A stretch of DNA of 64,000 bases from Pseudonocardia benzenivorans CB1190 (GTDB lineage: Bacteria > Actinomycetota > Actinomycetes > Mycobacteriales > Pseudonocardiaceae): the NCBI RefSeq assembly GCF_000196675.2, contig NC_015312.1:6712501-6776500 (forward strand), in the 5' to 3' direction. The position numbers and the translations under genes were made by a program. Below are positions 16,276 to 25,400 of the stretch, piece by piece. The notes beneath the pieces are model-generated. The model was not told the origin of the DNA, ran no database searches, and worked only from the letters and a program-made list of their open reading frames with translations. The first letter of the stretch is position 1; the number at the start of each line of letters is the position of its first letter.

Positions 16276-17883
16276 ATGACCTCTGTCGACCTGTTCGTGA
16301 GTCCGTTGGGCCGCGTCGAGGGCGATCTCGACGTGCGCGTCACCATCGAGGACGGCGTTGTTACCTCCGCCTGGACCGAGGCCGCGATGTTCCGCGGCTT
16401 CGAGATCATCCTGCAGGGCAAGGACCCCCAGGCCGGTCTGATCGTCTGTCCGCGCATCTGCGGCATCTGCGGCGGCAGCCACCTCTATAAGTCGGCCTAC
16501 GCGCTCGACGTGGCGTGGAAGACGCACATGCCGCCCAACGCCACCCTCGTCCGCAACATCTGTCAAGCGGCGGAGACGCTGCAGAGCATCCCGCGCTACT
16601 TCTACGCCCTGTTCGCGATCGACCTGACCAACAAGAACTACGCCAAGGCTCCCAACTACGCCGAGGCCGTGCGGCGGTTCGCCCCCTACGTCGGGACGAG
16701 CTATCAGCCTGGTGTCGTGCTGTCCAACAAGCCGGTCGAGGTGTACGCGATCTTCGGCGGGCAGTGGCCGCACTCTAGCTTTATGGTCCCGGGCGGGGTC
16801 ATGTGCGCGCCGACGCTGTCCGACGTCACCCGCTCGATCTCGATCCTTGAGCACTGGAAGGACAACTGGCTCGAGAAGCAGTGGCTGGGCTGCTCGGTCG
16901 ACCGGTGGCTGGAGAACAAGACCTGGGAGGACGTGCTCGCCTGGGTCGAGGAGAACGAGTCCCAGTACAACAGCGACTGTGGCTTCTTCATCCGGTACGC
17001 CCTGGAGATCGGGCTCGACAAGTACGGCGCGGGCGTGGGCAACTACCTCGCGATGGGCACCTACTTCGAGCCCTCGCTCTACGAGAACCCCACGATCGAC
17101 GGTCGCAACGCGGCGCTGGTCGGCCGCTCGGGCATCTACGCGAAGGGACAGTGGTTCGACTTCGACCAGTCCCGGGTTCGCGAGGACGTGACGCACTCCT
17201 TCTACGAGGGCACCGGGGCGCTGCACCCGTTCGACGGCGAGACCCGCCCGATCGACCCGGAGGTCGGCCGCAAGCAGGGAAAGTACAGCTGGGCCAAGTC
17301 GCCCCGCTACGACGTCCCCGGCCTCGGCCACATCCCGCTCGAGGCCGGTCCGCTGGCTCGGCGGATGGCCGCGGGCGCGCCCGGCGCGGCGTCCCACCAG
17401 GACGCCGACCCGCTGTTCGTCGACATCCTCTCCAAGATCGGGCCGTCGGTCCTGACCCGGCAGCTGGCCCGGATGCACGAGGGCCCCAAGTACTACAAGT
17501 GGGTCCGCAGCTGGCTCGACCAGCTCGACCTGCACGAGAGCTTCTACACGAAGCCGACGGAGTACGCCGAGGGCCGCGGTTTCGGCGCGACCGAGGCGGC
17601 GCGGGGCTCGCTCGCCGACTGGGTCGTCATCGAGGACAGCAAGATCAAGAACTACCAGGTGATCACCCCCACCGCGTGGAACATCGGGCCGCGTGACGGC
17701 GCCGCGATCGCCGGGCCGATCGAGCGCGCTCTCGTGGGCTCCCCGATCGCCGACCAGGAGGACCCGGTCGAGCTCGGGCACGTCGCCCGCAGCTTCGACT
17801 CCTGCCTCGTCTGCACGGTGCACGCCTACGACGGCAAGACGGGTCGTGAGCTGAGCAAGTTCGTGATCAACGGCATGGTGTGA
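16276..17883 (+). CDS. hucL: group 2a uptake [NiFe]-hydrogenase large subunit HucL
   Basis: The 535-aa catalytic subunit oxidises H2 at a Ni-Fe(CN)2CO centre. The N-terminal L1 motif RICGICGGSH (residues 60-69) and the C-terminal L2 motif DSCLVCTVH (508-516) supply the four Cys ligands. After His516 there is a 19-residue extension ending in NGMV, the piece that the maturation protease removes after nickel insertion. It lies 69 bp after hucS, and its stop overlaps the GTG of the protease gene by four bases (GTGA). Group 2a members of this kind can oxidise H2 at atmospheric levels; that ability here is inferred from family membership. Confidence 0.95.
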   Translation: MTSVDLFVSPLGRVEGDLDVRVTIEDGVVTSAWTEAAMFRGFEIILQGKDPQAGLIVCPRICGICGGSHLYKSAYALDVAWKTHMPPNATLVRNICQAAETLQSIPRYFYALFAIDLTNKNYAKAPNYAEAVRRFAPYVGTSYQPGVVLSNKPVEVYAIFGGQWPHSSFMVPGGVMCAPTLSDVTRSISILEHWKDNWLEKQWLGCSVDRWLENKTWEDVLAWVEENESQYNSDCGFFIRYALEIGLDKYGAGVGNYLAMGTYFEPSLYENPTIDGRNAALVGRSGIYAKGQWFDFDQSRVREDVTHSFYEGTGALHPFDGETRPIDPEVGRKQGKYSWAKSPRYDVPGLGHIPLEAGPLARRMAAGAPGAASHQDADPLFVDILSKIGPSVLTRQLARMHEGPKYYKWVRSWLDQLDLHESFYTKPTEYAEGRGFGATEAARGSLADWVVIEDSKIKNYQVITPTAWNIGPRDGAAIAGPIERALVGSPIADQEDPVELGHVARSFDSCLVCTVHAYDGKTGRELSKFVINGMV

Positions 17884-18719
17884 CCGCCTTGGCAGGCGCT
17901 GCGGCGGTATCGGCCGGACCGGACTCGGGCCGGCCACCGTGCGACGTGGTCGTCGTCGGCTGCGGCAACCTGCTGCGCGGTGACGACGGGGTCGGTCCCG
18001 TCCTGGTCCGCCACCTCTGGGAACGCGGCGTCCCGGAGGGGGCACGGATCGTCGACGGCGGCACCGCGGGCATGGACGTCGCATTCCAGATGCGGGGCGC
18101 GGCGCAGGTCGTCCTGATCGACGCGGCCGCGACCGGCGCCGCGCCCGGCACCGTGTACCGGGTGCCGGGCTCGGAGCTGGGGGAGCTGCCCCCGCTGCAG
18201 GGGCTGCACAGCCACCTGTTCCGCTGGGACCACGCGCTGAGCTTCGCCCGCTGGGTCCTCGGCGACGAGTGCCCCGACGACGTGACCGTCTTCCTCGTGG
18301 AGGCCGGCAGCGTCGAGCTGGGGGGCGAGCTGAGTGAGCCCGTCCGTGCGGCGATGGAGGACGTGATCGCGATCGTCGAACGCGACTTCCTAGCGCGTTT
18401 GCGACCGGCCGACGACGGGCCGGGCGTACCGAGCGTCGAGTTCACCGACGACGGCTACCTGAGGCTGGGTGCCCGGCTCGCCGCGCATCGGTTCCCGGCC
18501 GATGCCGCGGTCGCCGCGCTGCGTGACGGTGAGCTGTGGCTGGTGCCGTTGAGCCGGCCGCAGAGTGGCGGGCTGTTGCTCAAGCAGCGCAACCTCGCCG
18601 GGGACCGGGCCGTGCTCGTCCGCGAGACGCTCGAGGACCGGGTCCCGGTGGGCGTCCACGAGGCGATCTGGGACGCCGAGCAGGGGGCCTTGCGGATCCC
18701 GCTCGGCACGGCACGATGA
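17880..18719 (+). CDS. hydrogenase maturation protease with extra C-terminal domain
   Basis: Residues about 20-175 form a HyaD/HupD-type endopeptidase that trims the large-subunit C-terminus. VVVGCGNLLRGDDGVGPVLV carries the first metal ligand region, DGGTAGMD the second, and LHSHLF the His ligand. The remaining roughly 100 residues (from VEFTDDGYLRLGARLAAHRF to the end) form a separate domain not found in classical proteases, with SGGLLLKQRNLAGDRAVLV resembling a small beta structure. The product is 279 aa against about 160 for the classical enzyme. The start is a GTG overlapping the hucL stop; its stop overlaps the next gene (ATGA). Confidence 0.9.
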   Translation: MTALAGAAAVSAGPDSGRPPCDVVVVGCGNLLRGDDGVGPVLVRHLWERGVPEGARIVDGGTAGMDVAFQMRGAAQVVLIDAAATGAAPGTVYRVPGSELGELPPLQGLHSHLFRWDHALSFARWVLGDECPDDVTVFLVEAGSVELGGELSEPVRAAMEDVIAIVERDFLARLRPADDGPGVPSVEFTDDGYLRLGARLAAHRFPADAAVAALRDGELWLVPLSRPQSGGLLLKQRNLAGDRAVLVRETLEDRVPVGVHEAIWDAEQGALRIPLGTAR

Positions 18720-19045
18720 TCGCCGTGACCGACCGGCCGGCCTCGGCGCCGCAGGACGAACCGGAGGACGCCGCGGCCTCCGGGACCGGCGCCGTCCCCG
18801 AGCCACCGCGCGATCCGGTCCCCGCCGAGGGTGACCCGGACCGCCCCGACGGCCCCGCCGAGCCCCCGGCCGTGGCCGTCGGGGTGGAGACGGTCATCGT
18901 CCAGGACCGCGGGCGCTGGGCCGTCGAGATCGTGGTGGTCTTCAGCGACGGTGTCGTCCGGAGGCGCATCGACACCTACCCGACCCGCGCGCGGGCCGAG
19001 ATCAGCGCCTCGCTGATCCGCCGCGCCGCCGACCGTGACCTGTGA
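18716..19045 (+). CDS. small hydrogenase-operon protein of unknown function
   Basis: The 109-aa product has a Pro/Glu/Asp-rich, probably disordered N-terminal half and a compact C-terminal part (ETVIVQDRGRWAVEIVVVFS, then DGVVRRRIDTYPTRARAEIS). The C-terminal strand-strand-helix pattern suggests a small folded domain. The ATG overlaps the stop of the protease gene by four bases, so it is translationally coupled. I do not recognise a family, but its place between the protease and the TPR gene indicates a role in hydrogenase assembly. Confidence 0.75.
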   Translation: MIAVTDRPASAPQDEPEDAAASGTGAVPEPPRDPVPAEGDPDRPDGPAEPPAVAVGVETVIVQDRGRWAVEIVVVFSDGVVRRRIDTYPTRARAEISASLIRRAADRDL

Positions 19046-19055
19046 GGACCGTGCC

Positions 19056-20315
19056 ATGACTGCTGAGACCGTCGCGCTGTCGGCGCCGAACGACTCCGCC
19101 GACGGCACCGGCCTGCCGGTGCGACCGTTGCCGATCGGTGCGTTCCCACTGCCGTTGGGCTACCTGCTCGTCCCCGCCGGTGCCGACACGGAGGCCGCCC
19201 GCCTCGATCTGCTCGCCGGGCGGCTCCCCACCACCTGGCCCGACCGGATGGCCGCGCACCGGCTCGTCGTCGAGGGCGACCAGGACGCCGCCCTCGCCGC
19301 GCTCACCGGCGACGATCCGGTGAGCCGGTTCAACCGGTTCGTCCTGGACCCGGTGGGCGGCACACCCGAAACGCTGCGCGCCGATCTCGGTGAGATGGGT
19401 GTGCTCGTGGACGTGGTCGCCTTCACCGTCGGGGTCGCCGCCGGACCCCCGGTGGACGGGGCGGCGACCGGCGAGGTCGGTGCGCTCGTCCTGTGCGCGC
19501 GGGCGACGCATGCCTTGGCCGACGGTGACGCGGCGGGTGCGGTGGACCTGCTCGACGCGGCGGTGTCGCTGTGCGAGGGCAGCACCCCGGTCCTCGCCGC
19601 GGTCCTGCGCGGTGCCGCCGCGGGCGCCGAGCAACAGCGGGCCGCGGCACCCACTGACGGCGTCGTCGACCGGCTGGAGGCGGCGCTGCGGGGCCTCGAC
19701 GAGGCGCGGGACATGCGGGTCGCGCGGTCCGAGACCCACCTCGCGGCGGGTCTGGCCCTGCACGAGCTGGGACAGACCGGCCGGGCGATCCCGCACTACC
19801 ACGCCGCGCTGCGGTTGGTCACCTCCGTGGAGGCCCCGCTGGTGTGGGCGTCGGCGCACGCGAACCTCGCCGCCGCCTACCTCACGGCTCCGATGATCCA
19901 GGCGTCCGACCAGCTGCGGACGGGGATCGCGGTGCAGTCGCTGCGCTCGGCGCTCACCGTCTACACGCGAGCCGACCACCCGACCGAGTGGGCGAGCGCC
20001 CAGCTCAACCTCGCGAACTCGCTCGTCTACTCGCCCTCGACGCACCAGGCGGACAACCTGGTGGAGGCCGTCGAGCTCTACGAGGAGGTGCTGGAGGTGC
20101 GCTCGCGCGACGAGGACCCGATGGGGCGGGCGCGCGTGCTGGCCAACCAGGGCAACGTCCTGGCACACCTGGGCATGTTCGACGTCGCCAAGGCGAAGCT
20201 CTACGACGCGCGGTTCGTCTTCGAGGAGTTCGGCGACGTCGAGGCGGTACGGACCGTGCGCGGCGTGCTCGACGAGATCGCACGTCAGCAGGCGTTGCGA
20301 CGCAGTGAGGACTGA
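19056..20315 (+). CDS. TPR-repeat protein of the hydrogenase operon
   Basis: The 419-aa product has an N-terminal domain of about 150 aa (PIGAFPLPLGYLLVPAGADT, RFNRFVLDPVGGTPETLRAD) and a C-terminal set of tetratricopeptide-like helical repeats from about residue 215. Examples are ETHLAAGLALHELGQTGRAI, WASAHANLAAAYLTAP, WASAQLNLANSLVYSP and RARVLANQGNVLAHLGMFDV. TPR proteins act as interaction scaffolds, so this may hold subunits during maturation. The ATG at 19056 is chosen over a GTG at 19035 because GAGGA lies about eight bases before it. Confidence 0.82.
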   Translation: MTAETVALSAPNDSADGTGLPVRPLPIGAFPLPLGYLLVPAGADTEAARLDLLAGRLPTTWPDRMAAHRLVVEGDQDAALAALTGDDPVSRFNRFVLDPVGGTPETLRADLGEMGVLVDVVAFTVGVAAGPPVDGAATGEVGALVLCARATHALADGDAAGAVDLLDAAVSLCEGSTPVLAAVLRGAAAGAEQQRAAAPTDGVVDRLEAALRGLDEARDMRVARSETHLAAGLALHELGQTGRAIPHYHAALRLVTSVEAPLVWASAHANLAAAYLTAPMIQASDQLRTGIAVQSLRSALTVYTRADHPTEWASAQLNLANSLVYSPSTHQADNLVEAVELYEEVLEVRSRDEDPMGRARVLANQGNVLAHLGMFDVAKAKLYDARFVFEEFGDVEAVRTVRGVLDEIARQQALRRSED

Positions 20316-20318
20316 CCC

Positions 20319-20672
20319 GTGCAGCCCTACCAGCGCCACCAGTTCGACGTCCTGCTCAACGACGTGACCGAGCGGTACGCGGCCCACGTCGTGGCCAGGT
20401 GCGACAGTCGGGCCGAGGCGCTGCGCAGGCTGCGCGACGACAGCGGGGACGACGGGGTCAGGCTGGCCGAGTTCGTCGACACGGTGTTCGCCGACCATCG
20501 GCTCGACGACGTCGCCGGGTCCGCGTTCGTCCTCCAGGCGCTGCACCGCAGGCTGGTCGCTCCCGAGGAGACAGTGGCGGCGGTGCTGGACCGGCTGGCG
20601 AAGTCGGTGTTCGCCGACCTGCTCACGGCGAAGGTCGTGGAGCGGCTCGCGCGGACCGAGTGGAAACAGTGA
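20319..20672 (+). CDS. small conserved-looking protein of the hydrogenase operon
   Basis: The 117-aa, all-helical product starts with GTG three bases after the TPR stop. It contains QRHQFDVLLNDVTERYAAHV, an RLRDDSGDDGV loop and a helical C-terminus (LDRLAKSVFADLLTAKVVER). There are no Cys motifs and no membrane segment apart from single charged helices. I do not recognise a family. Its fixed position between the TPR gene and hucE suggests an assembly role. Confidence 0.72.
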   Translation: MQPYQRHQFDVLLNDVTERYAAHVVARCDSRAEALRRLRDDSGDDGVRLAEFVDTVFADHRLDDVAGSAFVLQALHRRLVAPEETVAAVLDRLAKSVFADLLTAKVVERLARTEWKQ

Positions 20673-20682
20673 GGAGACGGCG

Positions 20683-21603
20683 ATGACGGCCTCGACGAAG
20701 AGCACCCCTGCGGCATCCTCCGGTCCGGCCGCGACGGAGGCGGAACCGTCCTTCGAGGACCTCGCGGGGAGGGTCGATCGGGCGGTCGAGGCGGCCTCCG
20801 CCCTCGACGGCGCGGCCGGTGAGGCCGCCGCCGAGCTGCGGGCGGCGATCGAGGAGATCCACCGTGTTGGGCTGCGCGCGATCGTGCGCGCCATGCGGGA
20901 GCGGCCGGAGACCCGTGATCTGCTGTTCACCCTGGTCGACGACCCCGTGGTACACCTGCTGCTGTCCCTGCACGGCATCGTCCGTCCCGACCCCGCGACC
21001 CACGCCCAGCGGGTCCTGACGACGGTGCGTCCCCAGCTTCAGTCGCACGGCGGGGACGTCGCGTTCGCCCACGTGGCCGACGGTGTGGCCTACGTGCGCC
21101 TGGAGGGCGCCTGCAACGGCTGCTCGATGTCCGCGGTGACACTGCGCAACTTGGTCGAGGAGGCGCTGGTCGCGCAGGTGCCGGCGATCCGCTCCGTCGA
21201 GGTGCTGCCGAACGAGCCGACTCCGACGTTGATCTCGGTCGAGTCGATGTTCCCCCGCTCCACCGGGCTGCCCCCCGGCTGGGTCGACGGCCTCGGGACC
21301 GACGACGTCGCCCCCGGCGCGCTGGCGGCCGTGCAGCTGGCCGCTGACGACGGCACCGGCGCCGACGTGATCGTCGTCAATGTCGACAACCGGATCTCGG
21401 CCTACCGCAACGCCTGCGCCCACGAAGGGCTGCCGCTCGACGGCGCCCTGCTCGACGTGCGGGCCGGGACCCTGACCTGTCCGTGGCACGGCTTCTGCTA
21501 CGACGCGACGTCGGGGGAGTGCCTGAGCGCACCCGGCGCGCAGCTCGAGCAGCTGCCGGTGCGGGTCGACGGCGACCGCATCTGGGTCCGGGTGCACACG
21601 TGA
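20683..21603 (+). CDS. hucE: HucE-like NifU-domain plus Rieske protein
   Basis: The 306-aa product has three parts. An N-terminal helical region (1-105) is followed by a NifU C-terminal-like domain with ACNGCSMS (Cys144, Cys147) that can bind an Fe-S cluster. A Rieske-type [2Fe-2S] domain comes last, with CAHEGLPLDG (Cys245, His247) and CPWHGFCYD (Cys266, His269). The same domain pairing is known in the HucE/HhyE proteins of mycobacteria, which are needed for electron transfer or activity of their hydrogenases. It is preceded by GAGGAG and its stop overlaps the next GTG (GTGA). It probably accepts electrons from, or delivers clusters to, the hydrogenase. Confidence 0.88.
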   Translation: MTASTKSTPAASSGPAATEAEPSFEDLAGRVDRAVEAASALDGAAGEAAAELRAAIEEIHRVGLRAIVRAMRERPETRDLLFTLVDDPVVHLLLSLHGIVRPDPATHAQRVLTTVRPQLQSHGGDVAFAHVADGVAYVRLEGACNGCSMSAVTLRNLVEEALVAQVPAIRSVEVLPNEPTPTLISVESMFPRSTGLPPGWVDGLGTDDVAPGALAAVQLAADDGTGADVIVVNVDNRISAYRNACAHEGLPLDGALLDVRAGTLTCPWHGFCYDATSGECLSAPGAQLEQLPVRVDGDRIWVRVHT

Positions 21604-22802
21604 GCGTCGGCCGTTCGTCGCTGCGGGTCCGGGTCGCCACCTCGACCACCGGCCCGACCGCCGCGCGGCCGGACGCCGCCGCGGGTGGGCCGGACCTCAG
21701 CGGCGGCTGGCGGGCCACCACCTGGATCGGGGCGCCCGCCCCGGGCGGGCTGGCGCTGCCGCCGGCGGCGCCCACCCGGGCGTGGTGCTACTCGCCGCGC
21801 GGTGTCCACGTCGACGCCGATCACCTGGTCGTGGCGGACTCGGGCAACCACCGGGTGCTGATCTGGCACGGTGTCCCCGCGCAGGACGGCAGGCCTGCCG
21901 ACGTCGTCCTCGGCCAGCCCGACGGCACGACCGAGGGGCGGGCCGCGGGTGGCCGCGGGCCCGAGCGAGGTCTCAACCTGCCGACGGGGGTGCTCGTCCA
22001 CGAGGGGCGGCTCGTCGTCGCCGATGCCTGGCACCACCGCATCCTGGTGTGGGACAGCGTTCCCCGGCACGACGACGTCGCCCCGGACCTGGTGATCGGG
22101 CAGCCGGACGCGTCGTCGGTGGAACCGAACGCGGGCCGGGCCTGCGACGCCTGCACCTTCTACTGGCCCTTCGGCGTCGCGGTGATCGACGGCCGCTTTC
22201 TCGTGGCCGACACGGGCAACCGCCGCGTCCTCGGCTGGGACGACGGCATCCCTGGCGACGGGCGGCCCGCCGACCTGGTCCTCGGTCAGCCCGACGCCGC
22301 GAGCCGGGAGGAGAACCGGGGCGGCGAGGCGGCGGCGGACAGCTTCCGCTGGCCGCACGACCTCGCCGGTACCGCGGACGTGCTGCTCGTCGCGGACGCG
22401 GGCAACCACCGGATCCTGGGCTGGCAGGACCCGCCCCGGTGCGACCGTCCCGCGGAGCTGGTCATCGGCCAGCCCGACATGTCCTCCTCGGCGGAGTGGC
22501 CCTACGGTCCGCACAGCGGCGACCGCTTCCGGTTCCCCTACGCGCTCGCGCTCGAGGCCGGACGGCTCTTCGTCGCCGACACCGCGCAGAACCGGATCCT
22601 GGCCTGGGACGGCGACTGGGCGGGCGGGCGCGCCGCCGACCATGTGCTCGCCCAGCCGTCGTTCACCACCAACGGCGAGAACCGCTGGTCGGCCGTCGAG
22701 CACGACACGTTGTGCTGGCCGTACGGGCTGTCGGTGCACGGTGACGTGCTCGCCGTCGCGGACTCCGGCAACAACCGGGTGGTGCTGTGGCGACGCGGAT
22801 GA
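21600..22802 (+). CDS. NHL-repeat beta-propeller protein of the hydrogenase operon
   Basis: The 400-aa product has at least six NHL-like repeats, each with a blade core such as HLVVADSGNHRVLIWHGVP, LVVADAWHHRILVWDSVP, FLVADTGNRRVLGWDDGIP, LLVADAGNHRILGWQ, LFVADTAQNRILAWDG and VLAVADSGNNRVVLWRRG. Between blades there are recurring LGQPD or IGQPD segments. This indicates a six-bladed propeller, probably a protein-interaction platform. It is encoded between hucE and hypF with four-base overlaps on both sides (GTGA and ATGA). There is no signal peptide. Its molecular role in hydrogenase maturation is not known. Confidence 0.85.
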   Translation: MSVGRSSLRVRVATSTTGPTAARPDAAAGGPDLSGGWRATTWIGAPAPGGLALPPAAPTRAWCYSPRGVHVDADHLVVADSGNHRVLIWHGVPAQDGRPADVVLGQPDGTTEGRAAGGRGPERGLNLPTGVLVHEGRLVVADAWHHRILVWDSVPRHDDVAPDLVIGQPDASSVEPNAGRACDACTFYWPFGVAVIDGRFLVADTGNRRVLGWDDGIPGDGRPADLVLGQPDAASREENRGGEAAADSFRWPHDLAGTADVLLVADAGNHRILGWQDPPRCDRPAELVIGQPDMSSSAEWPYGPHSGDRFRFPYALALEAGRLFVADTAQNRILAWDGDWAGGRAADHVLAQPSFTTNGENRWSAVEHDTLCWPYGLSVHGDVLAVADSGNNRVVLWRRG

Positions 22803-25138
22803 GCACCGGGACCGGCGCGGTGGCCCGTCGCCGGCTCACCGTCACCGGCGTCGTGCAGGGCGTCGGGTTCCGTCCCTTCGTGCACCGGCTGGCGACCGGG
22901 CTCGGGGTGACCGGCTTCGTCGGCAACGACGCGGCGGCCGTGTTCATCGAGGTCCAGGGCCCGGAGGACGCCCTGCGCGCCTTCACCGATGCCCTCGTCG
23001 CGCAGGCGCCGCCGATGGCGCGCGTCACCGGCGTCGGGAGCGAGCCCGTCGGCCTGGCCGACGAGTCCGGGTTCCGCATCGTGGCCAGCCGCGATGCCGA
23101 CGGACCGCTGACCTTGATGCCACCGGATGCCGCCGTCTGCGACGACTGTGTCCGGGAGCTGCACGACCCCGCCGACCGCCGCTACCGGCACCCGTTCGTG
23201 ACGTGCACGAACTGCGGGCCCCGGTTCACGATCATCACCGCGCTGCCCTACGACCGGCCGGCCACCACGATGGCCGGGTTCCCGATGTGCGAGCGGTGTG
23301 CCCGGGAGTACCACGACCCGGCCGACCGGCGGTTCCACGCCCAGCCGGTGTGCTGCCCCGACTGCGGGCCACGGTTGCGTCTCGACGGCCCGTCCGGCGT
23401 GGTGACCGACGCCGACGCCGCGATCGCGGCTGCCCAGCGGCTGCTCGCCGACGGTGCGGTCGTCGCGGTCAAGGGGCTCGGCGGGTTCCACCTGGCCTGC
23501 CGCGCCGACGCCGCGGACGCGGTGCGCGGGCTGCGGGAACGCAAGTCCCGTGGCGGCAAGCCGTTCGCGGTCATGGTCGCCGACCTCGCGGCGGCGCGGC
23601 GGTTCGCCCGCGTCGACGACGACGAGGCGGCGGTGCTCACCTCCCCGGCACGGCCGGTCGTTCTGCTCCGGCGGCTGCCCTCGGCCCCGGTCACCGACCA
23701 GGTCGCACCGGGAAGCCCGCACCTGGGCCTGCTGCTGCCCTACACCCCGGTACACCATCTGTTGTTCACCCAGGTCCCCGGCTCCACCGCTCCGGTACCG
23801 GAGGCGTTCGTCCTGACCAGCGCGAACATCAGCGCCGAGCCGATCTGCCACACCGACGCCGACGCCCGCGACCGGCTCCCGGCGCTGTGCGACGCCGTGC
23901 TCGGCCACGACCGGCCCATCCACGTCCCTGTCGACGACTCGGTCGTCCGCGTCGTCGACGGGCGCGAGCTGCCGATCCGGCGCTCCCGCGGCTACGCCCC
24001 GCTGCCGATCGACCTCGGTGCCGACGCGCCCGCGGTGCTGGCCGCGGGCGGCGAGCTCAAGAACACGTTCTGCCTCACCGACGGCCGCCGTGCCCACCTG
24101 TCCGCGCACGTCGGGGACATGGGGTCGCTGGAGACCTCGTTCGCGTTCGAGCGCGCGGTGGCACAGCTCGGGTCGCTGCACGGCGACCCGGTGGCCCTCG
24201 CCGCCGACCTGCACCCCGGCTACCTCACCCGCGGCTGGGCGGAGCGCACGGCGAGGGAGCGGCCGTTGACGCTGGTCCAGCACCACCACGCCCACGTCGT
24301 GTCCCTGCTCGCCGAGCACGGCCGGCTGGGGGAGCCGATCATCGGCGTCGCCTACGACGGGACCGGACTGGGCATCGACGGCGCGGTCTGGGGCGGCGAG
24401 CTGCTTCGGGTCGGCACCGACATCACGACCTTCGAGCGCGTCGGCCACCTCCGTGAGACGCCGCTCCCCGGCGGCGACGCAGCCGTCCGCAACCCCTGGC
24501 GGACGGCGCTCGCCCAGCTGAGCTCGGCCGGCGTGCCCTGGGTCGAGGACCTTCCCCCGGTCGTCCAGGCCACGCCGGCCGAGCTCGCCGCCGTCGGCAG
24601 CCAGCTGGCCTCCGGTGCGGGGACCGTGGCCTGCACCAGCATGGGGCGGCTGTTCGACGCCGCCGCGGCCCTGCTCGGGGTGTGCCCGCGCGTGGACTAC
24701 GAGGCGCAGGCGGCCATCGAGCTGGAGGGGCTCGCCGCGGGAGCCGAGCGCTCGGCGCCGCTGCGCCTCGGCGTCGGCGCCGACGGTGTGCTGGACCCGA
24801 CGCCGTTGGTCCTCGGCCTGGTGATGGGGCTGCGTGCCGGAATCCCGGTCGCGGCGCTGGCGGCCGGGATGCACGAGGCCGTGGCCGAGGCGACGGCCGT
24901 GGCGGTCGCGTGGGCCGGGCGGGCCCACGGCATCCGGCTGGCGGGGCTCACCGGCGGGGTGTTCCAGAATGTGCTGCTGCTGCGCGCGTGCCGGGACCGG
25001 CTGCGCGCCCGCGGTTTCGAGGTGCTCGTCCACCGTCTGGTGCCGCCCAACGACGGTGGGCTGGCGCTGGGCCAGGCGGCGGTGGCGGCGGCAGTGGCGA
25101 GGGCCCGGCGGCACGGGCCGGTCGAGCGGGAGGTGTGA
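22799..25138 (+). CDS. hypF: carbamoyltransferase HypF
   Basis: The 779-aa product makes and transfers the carbamoyl group used to build the cyanide ligands of the hydrogenase iron. In order it has an acylphosphatase domain (VTGVVQGVGFRPFVHR), two Zn-finger blocks (CDDCVRELHDPADRRYRHPF with CTNC, then CERC and CCPDC), a YrdC-like domain (GAVVAVKGLGGFHLACRADA, RKSRGGKPFAVMV) and a Kae1-like domain with the metal-binding HHHAH and the catalytic-site segment GVAYDGTGLGIDG. The ATG at 22799 overlaps the preceding stop; a GTG four codons upstream is less likely. Length is normal. Confidence 0.96.
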   Translation: MSTGTGAVARRRLTVTGVVQGVGFRPFVHRLATGLGVTGFVGNDAAAVFIEVQGPEDALRAFTDALVAQAPPMARVTGVGSEPVGLADESGFRIVASRDADGPLTLMPPDAAVCDDCVRELHDPADRRYRHPFVTCTNCGPRFTIITALPYDRPATTMAGFPMCERCAREYHDPADRRFHAQPVCCPDCGPRLRLDGPSGVVTDADAAIAAAQRLLADGAVVAVKGLGGFHLACRADAADAVRGLRERKSRGGKPFAVMVADLAAARRFARVDDDEAAVLTSPARPVVLLRRLPSAPVTDQVAPGSPHLGLLLPYTPVHHLLFTQVPGSTAPVPEAFVLTSANISAEPICHTDADARDRLPALCDAVLGHDRPIHVPVDDSVVRVVDGRELPIRRSRGYAPLPIDLGADAPAVLAAGGELKNTFCLTDGRRAHLSAHVGDMGSLETSFAFERAVAQLGSLHGDPVALAADLHPGYLTRGWAERTARERPLTLVQHHHAHVVSLLAEHGRLGEPIIGVAYDGTGLGIDGAVWGGELLRVGTDITTFERVGHLRETPLPGGDAAVRNPWRTALAQLSSAGVPWVEDLPPVVQATPAELAAVGSQLASGAGTVACTSMGRLFDAAAALLGVCPRVDYEAQAAIELEGLAAGAERSAPLRLGVGADGVLDPTPLVLGLVMGLRAGIPVAALAAGMHEAVAEATAVAVAWAGRAHGIRLAGLTGGVFQNVLLLRACRDRLRARGFEVLVHRLVPPNDGGLALGQAAVAAAVARARRHGPVEREV

Positions 25139-25139
25139 C

Positions 25140-25400
25140 ATGTGCCTGGGCATCCCGGGACGGATAGTCGAGGTGTGGACCGCGGACAGTGGCGCTCCGA
25201 TGGCGCGCGTGCGGTTCCCCGAGGAGACCCGCGACGTCTGCGTGTCCTACCTTCCCGACCTGGCGGTGGGCGACTACACGATCATCCACGCCGGGTTCGC
25301 GCTGACCCGGCTCGACGAGGAGTCCGCGATGGTGACGTTGGCGACGATGCGTGAGTACGGAGTGTTCGGCATGCCGGACCCCGCAGGGACGGGCTCGTGA
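25140..25400 (+). CDS. hypC: HypC-family hydrogenase chaperone, first copy
   Basis: The 86-aa product starts MCLGIPGRIVEV; Cys2 is the residue that binds the Fe(CN)2CO intermediate and pairs with HypD. The short beta-barrel core (ARVRFPEETRDVCVSYLPDL, VGDYTIIHAGFALTRLDEES) is complete. It follows hypF by one base and ends in an overlap with the next GTG. It is one of three HypC-type domains in the operon, which may mean separate partners (HypD and the large subunit). Confidence 0.92.
   Translation: MCLGIPGRIVEVWTADSGAPMARVRFPEETRDVCVSYLPDLAVGDYTIIHAGFALTRLDEESAMVTLATMREYGVFGMPDPAGTGS

Noticed and set aside
15883..18084. Long minus-strand open frame opposite hucL
   Set aside because: It is the shadow of the strongly GC3-biased hucL gene; its translation is Arg/Pro/Val-rich with no family, while the plus strand has complete hydrogenase motifs.
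22538..25153. 871-codon minus-strand open frame opposite hypF
   Set aside because: Codon-position artefact in very GC-rich DNA; hypF on the plus strand has all expected domains.
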